Of a stretch of DNA of 11,769 nucleotides, positions 6,788 through 11,769 are shown piece by piece. Positions within the stretch are counted from its first letter, which is position 1; every line of letters begins with the position of its first letter. A program made the position numbers and the translations under genes. Source of the stretch: an uncultured Collinsella sp. (GTDB taxonomy: Bacteria > Actinomycetota > Coriobacteriia > Coriobacteriales > Coriobacteriaceae); the NCBI GenBank assembly GCA_900545055.1, contig UQXP01000046.1:1-11769 (forward strand), read 5' to 3'. The notes beneath the pieces are model-generated. The model did no database searches. It saw nothing but the letters and a program-made list of their open reading frames with translations, and was not told the DNA's origin.

Positions 6788-6856
6788 AGGAAAACCGTCA
6801 CAACATTCGACGCTTTTCCTCGTTTTTGAGATTTTCATCAAATGTTGTGACGGTTT
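6788..6856 (-). repeat. Structured intergenic repeat, copy 1; probable terminator of the regulator gene
   Basis: Long-range arms 6792-6807 and 6841-6856 pair perfectly over 16 bp (core GTCACAACATT / AATGTTGTGAC). A small stem CTCG/TGAG (6819-6822, 6827-6830) caps the centre. A second, incompatible hairpin pairs 6788-6799 with 6809-6820 at 11 of 12 positions. Read on the minus strand the long stem ends in GGTTTTCC, so it can serve as an intrinsic terminator 45 bases after the MerR-family stop codon. The same core recurs at 11721-11769, differing only at 6827. Confidence 0.75.
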
Positions 6857-6901
6857 AGGCAGCAGCCACACCACGAATGCGACGAAGGAGCAGCCCCCTT
6901 G

Positions 6902-7771
6902 TCACATCTGGAGGGCGACGGGGATCTGGATGCAGCAGAAGTCTTCTTGGTGGGACTCGTCGTAGCTCGTGGTATCGAGGTAGCAAAAGTCGTAGGCGTT
7001 GCCGATGGGCTGGAGTGCGTGCTTGTCCATGCAGGCCACGATGGCACGGATGCCCTCGGGCTCGTATGGCATGCCCCAGCGGCTCATGCACAGATACGTG
7101 CCCTCGGGCAGCACTTCGATGCCGATCTCTGCCAGCTCGGCGGGATCGCTCGGCAGCAGCTCCTCGGCACCGCGCGGCAGCACGGCAAAGGAGCCGGCGC
7201 CGGCAATGGGGTCGTCGGAATGCAGCGCCTCGCGACGCAGCATGGCGCCCCAGCCGCGCATGGGGCGCGTGCCCGTCAACGTACGCATGCGCAGAATCGC
7301 CCGCATGAGCGTGGGGTGAAGCATCGAGCGGCCGCGCTCGATATCGCCCGGAAACCCCTCAAAGACCACGTAGCGGCGCTCAAACTGTTTGAGCTCCGGC
7401 TTGCCCTCGCGCTCGCGCCAGTAAACCGCCTCGTCGTAAAAGCTCAGACGCTCCTGCACACTCGCGCGCTCGGCTTTGAGCCCGGCAATCTGCTCGTCGA
7501 GCGCCTGCACCCGCGAGCGCAGGTGGTCGGTCATCTCGCTAATGTCGAACGTCGAGGCTAGGCGGTCGATCTCATCGAGTTCGAGCCCTAGGTCGCGCAG
7601 CATGCAGATCAGACGCATGAGCGGGATCTGCGTGGGCGAATAGAAACGGTAGCCTTTTTCGTTAACCACGGCGGGCTTAAACAGGCCGATCTTGTCGTAG
7701 TAGATGAGCGTTTGGCGCGAAACGTTAAACAAACTCGCCATCTCGCTAATCGCATACATGCCCGTCTGCAT
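6902..7771 (-). CDS. MerR-family transcriptional regulator with GyrI-like effector domain
   Basis: A 289-residue activator/repressor of the BmrR/BltR layout. The N-terminal winged helix-turn-helix (about 5-75) carries YAISEMASLFNVSRQTLIYYD and then IGLFKPA and GYRFYSPTQ, all characteristic of MerR proteins. A helical, Glu/Arg-rich coiled-coil dimer segment spans about 80-118. Residues 130-289 resemble the GyrI/AraC-E effector-binding fold, ending in a strand EDFCCIQIPV; this domain usually binds lipophilic or aromatic ligands. No metal-binding cysteine pattern of the MerR/CueR kind is seen. Start 7771 has GGGAGG just upstream. It is the last gene after the permease, decarboxylase and prenyltransferase genes, 92 bases after the latter, with a hairpin in the gap. 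It may sense the substrate or product of that pathway and act on the palindrome at 11657-11675; this link is inference. Confidence 0.9.
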   Translation of the reverse strand: MQTGMYAISEMASLFNVSRQTLIYYDKIGLFKPAVVNEKGYRFYSPTQIPLMRLICMLRDLGLELDEIDRLASTFDISEMTDHLRSRVQALDEQIAGLKAERASVQERLSFYDEAVYWREREGKPELKQFERRYVVFEGFPGDIERGRSMLHPTLMRAILRMRTLTGTRPMRGWGAMLRREALHSDDPIAGAGSFAVLPRGAEELLPSDPAELAEIGIEVLPEGTYLCMSRWGMPYEPEGIRAIVACMDKHALQPIGNAYDFCYLDTTSYDESHQEDFCCIQIPVALQM

Positions 7772-7800
7772 AGGTCCTCCCGACACATCCTTTTTGCGCA

Positions 7801-7831
7801 CAAAGCCCGCCGCCCACAGGGGCAGCGGGCT
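7801..7831 (-). terminator. Terminator-like hairpin between ubiX and the MerR-family gene
   Basis: Arms 7804-7815 and 7820-7831 pair over 12 positions with one G-T wobble and a 4-base loop. On the minus strand TTTG follows, a very short T run. It probably reduces rather than stops transcription from the decarboxylase genes into the regulator gene. No separate promoter for the regulator is convincing in the remaining gap. Confidence 0.5.
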
Positions 7832-7863
7832 CAAACACTACTCGTATCCTACCCTAAAGACGC

Positions 7864-8442
7864 CTATGACCAGCGCTTATAGTTTGCACATGACACGCCG
7901 ACGGCCTCGAGCGCCTTGGCGGCAATGTGATGCACCGCGTCATCGAGCGTGGCGGGGCCGTTGTAAAACGTGAGCATGGGCGGCATGAGCATGACGCCCG
8001 GCACGCGCGCCAGGCGCGCCATGTTGTCGATGTGAATGGGGCTGAAGGGCGTCTCGCGCACCATGAGCACCAGGCGGCGCTGCTCTTTCATCTGCACGTC
8101 GGCCGCGCGCAGCAACAGGTTTTCGCTGTAGCCGCTTGCGATGCCGGCGAGCGTCTTCATGGAGCACGGGGCCACGATCATGCCGTCGACCGGATAGGTG
8201 CCGCTTGCGATGGCGGCGCCGATGTTCTTGTTGTCATAGACCGCATCGGCATAGCACGCAAACTCATCGAGCGTCATGCCGAGCTCCTGCTCGATGGTGA
8301 TCTCTCCCCCGCGCGTGACGACAAGCACCGACTCGGCACCGGCCTGACGCAGGCATTTGAGGCACTCAAGACCCAGCGCGGCACCACTAGCGCCAGACAC
8401 GCCAACGACAATGCGACGGGGACGAACAGAAGACTCAGGCAT
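7864..8442 (-). CDS. ubiX: UbiX/Pad1-type flavin prenyltransferase
   Basis: A 192-residue enzyme that joins a dimethylallyl group to FMN to give prenylated FMN, the cofactor of UbiD decarboxylases. The Rossmann-like flavodoxin fold starts with VVGVSGASGA (12-21, with the usual serine contact). APCSMKTLAGIASG (91-104) and NLLLRAADV (108-116) form the phosphate/FMN region, and VRETPFS (128-134) includes the active-site R129-E130 pair; HIDNMARL closes the site. Length is normal. Start 8442 has AAGGAG at ideal spacing. It begins 33 bases after the decarboxylase stop codon, a typical ubiD-ubiX tandem (lpdC and lpdB in the Lactobacillus naming), and so supplies cofactor to that partner. Specific pairing with this decarboxylase is inferred from adjacency. 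Confidence 0.95.
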   Translation of the reverse strand: MPESSVRPRRIVVGVSGASGAALGLECLKCLRQAGAESVLVVTRGGEITIEQELGMTLDEFACYADAVYDNKNIGAAIASGTYPVDGMIVAPCSMKTLAGIASGYSENLLLRAADVQMKEQRRLVLMVRETPFSPIHIDNMARLARVPGVMLMPPMLTFYNGPATLDDAVHHIAAKALEAVGVSCANYKRWS

Positions 8443-8475
8443 GACAACTCCTTAACTACTTGGTAGGGCTACTTA

Positions 8476-9963
8476 CTAGAAAGCAATCTCCTTGGCCCAC
8501 TTGTCCTTGTCGATCTCCATGAACTGCGAGCGGATGAAGTTCTTCTTGAGGTCGAACGGAACCGTGCAGTCGAAGATGGCCTTGCAGGCGATGCCGTGCT
8601 CGCGGATCGAAGGATCGAACGCGGGGTCGTTGGACGGGTCGAGCACGTGGCAGTGGCAGCCGGGGATGGTGATGAGGTCGACGTCGGCCTGGAAACGCGT
8701 GGTCATGGCCCACATCACGTCGCTCATATCGAAGATATCGACATCCTCGTCAACAAGGATGACGTGCTTGAGCTCGGAGAATGCCGAGAAGGCGAGCATG
8801 GCGGCGTTGCGCTGACGGCCCTCGTCATTTTTGCTCGACTTCTTAAACTGCATGATGGCAACGAACTTGCCGCCGCCGCAGGGGGCAGCGTGGACGTTGA
8901 GCAGGCGGCCCGGGATGGCGGTCTCGACCATCTTGTAGATGGAAGCCTCGGTGGGGATGCCGGCCATGGAAACGTGCTCGTGCGAAGGGCCGATGCAGCT
9001 CTCCATGATGGGATTGACGCGCGTGGTGACGGCGGTGATCTTGATCACCGGGCAGACCTTGGCGCCGCCGGTGTAGCCGGGGAACTCGGGCATGGCGTAG
9101 CCGTGGCCGTTGACGTCCTCGTTGATGGTCTCGTCGTGCATGAGGTAGCCCTCGAGCACGTACTCGGCATTGGCGATGCACTTCTGCGGAACGGTGACGC
9201 AGTCGGCAAGCTCGACAGCGTGGCCGCGCAGGGCGCCGGCAATTTGCAGCTCGTTGAAGCCGAGCGGTGTGGTGGGAGCCTCAAAACCGCAGCACATGTA
9301 CACGGCGGGGTCCAAACCGATGGAGATGGAGATGGGCATATCCTCGCCACGCTGGCAGTACTCGTCAAAGAACGCGCCCAGGTGACGGCTGCCGGGGGTA
9401 ATCCACATGGCGAGCTTGTCCTTGTCGACGCAGGAGAAACGGTGGATGGTCACGTCGGACTGGGAGCCGTCGGGGCTCGTGCCGTAGGCGAGGCCCATGG
9501 TGATGTAGGGGCCGCCGTCGACGGGCGTGTTGGTAGGAGCGGGAACGATCTTGCGCAGGTCAAAGCCCTCGTCGGTCGCCTTGTACACGACCTCTTGGCA
9601 GTCGACGTGCGCACCCTCGGCGATCTGCTCGGGCGCGATCAGGTTCTCGAAGCGCTTACCGATCTCGAGGCCCAGGTGCTCCTCATCCAGGTCGAGCAGG
9701 GCGGCAACGCGCTTGCGGCTGGCAAGCATGCCGATGCAGACCTTGGCGTCGTCAAAGCCCTTGACGTTGTTGAAGACCATCGCCGGACCCTCTTTGGTCG
9801 GACGCATAACGGTGCCGCCGGCACCGACGTGACGATAGACACCCGAGACCTCGGCGTCCGGGTCGACCTGAGTGTCGGTCTCGAGCAGCTGGCCCGGCAT
9901 CTTGCGCAAAAAGTCGAGTGCGGAGCGCAGGTCGTGGATCTGGGAAGCATCGGTAGTGGACAT
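8476..9963 (-). CDS. lpdC: UbiD family decarboxylase, LpdC (gallate/protocatechuate decarboxylase) type
   Basis: A 495-residue prenyl-FMN-dependent, reversible decarboxylase. SDVTIHR (169-175) supplies the metal/phosphate ligand D170 and catalytic R175; SRHLGAFF holds H194, NELQIAGALRG holds E238, and MPEFPGY holds the conserved acid E293. EHVSMAGIPTEASI and ILVDEDVDIFDM are runs I recall from the non-oxidative hydroxyarylic acid decarboxylases LpdC of Lactobacillus plantarum. Its likeness to those extends from GPAMVFNNVKGF (59-70) to the C-terminus and is closer than to ubiquinone-pathway UbiD. The likely role is removal of CO2 from a phenolic acid such as gallate or protocatechuate, but substrate range varies widely in this family. 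Start 9963 has AAAGGAG. UbiX follows and a permease precedes it. The small LpdD subunit found in some such systems is not encoded in the window. Confidence 0.92.
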   Translation of the reverse strand: MSTTDASQIHDLRSALDFLRKMPGQLLETDTQVDPDAEVSGVYRHVGAGGTVMRPTKEGPAMVFNNVKGFDDAKVCIGMLASRKRVAALLDLDEEHLGLEIGKRFENLIAPEQIAEGAHVDCQEVVYKATDEGFDLRKIVPAPTNTPVDGGPYITMGLAYGTSPDGSQSDVTIHRFSCVDKDKLAMWITPGSRHLGAFFDEYCQRGEDMPISISIGLDPAVYMCCGFEAPTTPLGFNELQIAGALRGHAVELADCVTVPQKCIANAEYVLEGYLMHDETINEDVNGHGYAMPEFPGYTGGAKVCPVIKITAVTTRVNPIMESCIGPSHEHVSMAGIPTEASIYKMVETAIPGRLLNVHAAPCGGGKFVAIMQFKKSSKNDEGRQRNAAMLAFSAFSELKHVILVDEDVDIFDMSDVMWAMTTRFQADVDLITIPGCHCHVLDPSNDPAFDPSIREHGIACKAIFDCTVPFDLKKNFIRSQFMEIDKDKWAKEIAF

Positions 9964-9985
9964 AGCGTGCTCCTTTCGGGAGAGT

Positions 9986-10011
9986 GCCCGGCGGCGAGGA
10001 TGCCGCCGGGC
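9986..10011 (-). other. Strong hairpin in the leader of the decarboxylase gene
   Basis: A perfect 10-bp G+C-rich stem (9986-9995 with 10002-10011) has a 6-base loop and no T run after it on the minus strand. It lies in the 143-base gap after the permease gene, just ahead of the decarboxylase ribosome site. A second small stem CTCC/GGAG immediately after it would cover that ribosome site. It is more likely a stability or translation-control element than a terminator. Confidence 0.5.
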
Positions 10012-10106
10012 TGGGTAACGTAGTGGGGCCGCGGCGCTCATAGATGGGACGCTCGGCCACTCGCAGTTCGAGCACTCGGCTGCTTACAGCCCAAGCGCTC
10101 GACCGC

Positions 10107-11564
10107 TTACATCAGGCCAAAGAGGTGGAACCAGGCGGCCTCGACCAGCACGACGATAAAGACGACCGCAGTGAGGGGAATGCCCATGCGCATAGCCTCT
10201 TTGGAGGTGTAGCCGCCGGCGTCCTTGCCCTCGCCGATAAGGATCGGCAGGTTGTGGAACGGCAGGATGTAGTGGATGTTGATGGACGTGAAGACGATGA
10301 GCGCCACGGCGAGCGGGCTCACGCTGGAGCCGGCCGCGAAGCTGATGAACGCCGGCACGCACACGCCGAGCACGGCCATGACCGAGCCCATGAACATGTG
10401 GATGATCATGGAGAGCGCGGCGACAAGCAGGGCGAACAGGAAGATGTTCTCGGGCACGGAGCTGGGAAGCACGACATCGGCGATCCAGGCGTTCATGCCG
10501 GTGGCACCGCCCACGGAACCCACGGCCATGGCGGCCGTCAGGAACATGAGGGACTTGATGTCGACAGCGTTCCAGCTGGCGGGGGTAAGGACCTCGCCGA
10601 TGATGGGCATGGCGAGCGCGACACCGATGGCAAGTGTCACCCAGCCGATGTAATCGCCCGAGACGGTGAGCCACAGCGCGATGGCGATGACAAGCCACAC
10701 GATGGTGCGGATCTCCTTGACGGAGAGCTTACCGAGCGCGGCCTGCTTGGCCACGATCCGCTCGCGATCGTAGACGAGCTCCTTGCTGGGCTTAAAGAGG
10801 AAGAGGCCCAAGAACAGGGTACACAGCAGCGCAACCAGCATGGGCACGCTCATGTACAGGAACCAGTCGATAAAGGACGGGCTCATGCCGCCGGCCTCGG
10901 CGCTGTACTGCGCAACAAGCGGGTTGAGCGTGGAGTCGCCCGTCAGGAAGAACATGGAACCCGGGGCGGCAGCGGCAAACACGAGGAATCCGAGCTTGCC
11001 GCGGTCATCGTCACCGTAGCCGGCGGACTCGGCGATGACCGAGACGACGGCGAGGATGAGGAAGGCGCGGGGGAACGGGTGCGGGATCAGCAGCGACAGC
11101 ACAAAGGTGAGCGCGAAGATCGAGATGATGAGCGACTTGGCGTCGCGCACGAACTTGAGCATAAACGCATAGGCGATGCGCTCGCCCAGCCCCGACTCCT
11201 TGACCGCGCTGGCGATGAGGTAGGCGCCGATGACGAGCCACATGGTAGCTTTGGTCCACGAGCTAAACGTGGAGGCGACCGTCGCCGAGATGCTCGCGGC
11301 GCCCGTGTCGTCCACGCACACCTTGAACAGAACGAGCAGCGCGCAGTAGAGCAGGCCCACAAAGCCCGGCTGTGCCACGCCACATGCCCAGAACACCACC
11401 GTGGCGAGCGTCAGTGCTAGACAGGTCTGAGCGCCGACCGTGAGCTCGACCGTCGAGCTCAGCTCCGCCAAAGGAAGAAACTTCACCAGCAAAAAGACAA
11501 CGATACCCAGCACAAAGCCAATTTCGCGCTTGGTGATCTTAAACGCCTTCTTTTCCGCTTCCAT
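10107..11564 (-). CDS. DASS/SLC13-like anion permease
   Basis: A 485-residue polytopic membrane protein with about 11-12 hydrophobic segments (for example 14-32, 45-60, 67-83, 108-121, 145-160, 166-180, 236-257, 286-301, 305-322, 373-395, 397-410, 418-435, 463-478). Overall order and the C-terminal stretch (INIHYILPFHNLP, then KEAMRMGIPLT) suit the divalent anion:sodium symporter / ArsB-like ion transporter superfamily. The repeated Ser-Asn-Thr sodium-site motifs of typical members are not seen: the corresponding regions read PHPFPRAF (161-168) and MGSVMAV (392-398), and GDSTLNP (209-215) stands where GTPPN-like motifs occur. Start 11564 has AAAGG/GGGGAG upstream; an in-frame ATG at 11615 does not. 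It leads the decarboxylase genes, so it probably imports the carboxylate substrate or exchanges it for the decarboxylated product. Substrate unproven. Confidence 0.87.
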   Translation of the reverse strand: MEAEKKAFKITKREIGFVLGIVVFLLVKFLPLAELSSTVELTVGAQTCLALTLATVVFWACGVAQPGFVGLLYCALLVLFKVCVDDTGAASISATVASTFSSWTKATMWLVIGAYLIASAVKESGLGERIAYAFMLKFVRDAKSLIISIFALTFVLSLLIPHPFPRAFLILAVVSVIAESAGYGDDDRGKLGFLVFAAAAPGSMFFLTGDSTLNPLVAQYSAEAGGMSPSFIDWFLYMSVPMLVALLCTLFLGLFLFKPSKELVYDRERIVAKQAALGKLSVKEIRTIVWLVIAIALWLTVSGDYIGWVTLAIGVALAMPIIGEVLTPASWNAVDIKSLMFLTAAMAVGSVGGATGMNAWIADVVLPSSVPENIFLFALLVAALSMIIHMFMGSVMAVLGVCVPAFISFAAGSSVSPLAVALIVFTSINIHYILPFHNLPILIGEGKDAGGYTSKEAMRMGIPLTAVVFIVVLVEAAWFHLFGLM

Positions 11565-11617
11565 CTCCCCACCTTTCTTGTTGGGGGCGCTCCGGATTCG
11601 CGGCCACGTTGCCACTT

Positions 11618-11648
11618 AAAAAGGGGCGCCCGTTATCGGACACCCCTT
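11618..11648 (-). terminator. Intrinsic terminator or attenuator in the permease leader
   Basis: Arms 11621-11632 and 11637-11648 pair over 12 positions with two G-T wobbles and a 4-base loop. On the minus strand TTTTT follows (complement of 11618-11622). It lies 54 bases ahead of the permease start. The sequence between it and the start codon has no promoter-like hexamers, so it may be an attenuator in the permease leader; alternatively it ends the next gene to the right. GCGCCCC of its 3' arm recurs downstream (near 11586-11592), giving an alternative partner for the 5' arm. Confidence 0.7.
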
Positions 11649-11656
11649 ACGTTGCG

Positions 11657-11679
11657 CTGTGTTGTGGCAATACAGTCAA
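11657..11679 (-). promoter_or_regulatory. Palindrome overlapping a -35-like box upstream of the permease
   Basis: Arms 11657-11664 (CTGTGTTG) and 11668-11675 (CAATACAG) match at 7 of 8 positions around a 3-base centre. On the minus strand TTGACT (complement of 11674-11679) overlaps one end, the arrangement seen at MerR-family promoters such as that bound by BmrR. No good -10 follows at 17-20 bases, so the promoter is uncertain. It is a candidate operator for the MerR-family protein encoded at the end of the same cluster. Confidence 0.4.
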
Positions 11680-11714
11680 GCGGGATTTTTGGATGAGAAG
11701 CGATCCTCTGGACA

Positions 11715-11769
11715 AAAAGCGTCACAACATTCGACGCTTTTCCTCGTTTTCGAGATTTTCATCAAATGT
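11715..11769 (-). repeat. Structured intergenic repeat, copy 2, cut by the window edge
   Basis: Bases 11721-11769 match 6797-6845 at 48 of 49 positions. The central stem is perfect here (CTCG/CGAG with a TTTT loop), because the one difference turns a G-T wobble into a G-C pair. The alternative hairpin pairs 11715-11723 with 11733-11741 over 9 bp. Of the long-range arm only ACATT/AATGT (11727-11731, 11765-11769) is inside the window. Read on the minus strand the element ends in GACGCTTTTTG, so it could terminate the next gene to the right. Confidence 0.75.

Noticed and set aside
6707..6901. tRNA, small RNA gene or CRISPR-like array in the longest intergenic gap
   Set aside because: No cloverleaf, no CCA end and no regularly spaced repeats; the only structure is the palindromic repeat already listed.
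8443..8475. Repeated AAGTAG in the gap between the decarboxylase and UbiX genes
   Set aside because: Six-base direct repeat next to a normal ribosome site; chance is enough to explain it.
8596..10023. 475-codon plus-strand frame opposite the decarboxylase gene
   Set aside because: Shadow of the UbiD-type gene; its repetitive Gly/Asp/Val/His make-up and lack of any motif are typical of antisense frames in G+C-rich DNA.
10044..11420. 458-codon plus-strand frame opposite the permease gene
   Set aside because: Very rich in His, Asp, Glu and Gly, as expected from the antisense of hydrophobic codons; no ribosome site or motif.

Overview
This window looks like a piece of a Coriobacteriia chromosome, most likely Collinsella or a close relative from the gut. 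The basis is high G+C with strongly biased codons, Gram-positive style AGGAGG ribosome sites, and protein variants I associate with that group; no marker gene is present, so this is inference. All ten supported genes lie on the minus strand, so transcription runs from the right edge to the left edge. Eight of the ten genes end in TAG.

Right part (11769 down to about 6790): a leader with a palindrome, a -35-like box and a strong terminator-like hairpin precedes a DASS/SLC13-type anion permease (11564-10107). An LpdC-type UbiD decarboxylase (9963-8476), a UbiX flavin prenyltransferase (8442-7864) and a MerR-family regulator with a GyrI-like sensor domain (7771-6902) follow. This reads as one metabolic module: the permease brings in an aromatic or other carboxylate, UbiX makes prenylated FMN, the UbiD enzyme decarboxylates the substrate, and the regulator may sense substrate or product. 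Lactobacillus gallate/protocatechuate decarboxylation is the closest known model, but the substrate here is unproven.

Middle (about 6790 to 4736): a single-pass membrane protein of unknown function (6706-5840) and a LacX-type aldose 1-epimerase-like protein (5726-4833). A strong intrinsic terminator follows, sitting at the exact centre of a 99-bp imperfect palindrome.

Left part (about 4735 to 52): a polar amino-acid ABC importer encoded as binding lipoprotein (4569-3643), permease with extra N-terminal membrane helices (3633-2485) and ATPase (2462-1677), followed by an M20 metallopeptidase of the carboxypeptidase S/PM20D1 type (1604-177). A G+C-rich terminator follows at 52-91. Together these look like an amino-acid or acyl-amino-acid scavenging unit. 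I see nothing firm in bases 1-51.

The most unusual non-coding signal is a dispersed structured repeat. One full copy lies at 6788-6856 and a second runs off the right edge at 11715-11769. They match at 48 of 49 positions, including the long internal loop, and the same bases can fold in two mutually exclusive ways. Intergenic regions here are unusually rich in dyads and hairpins.
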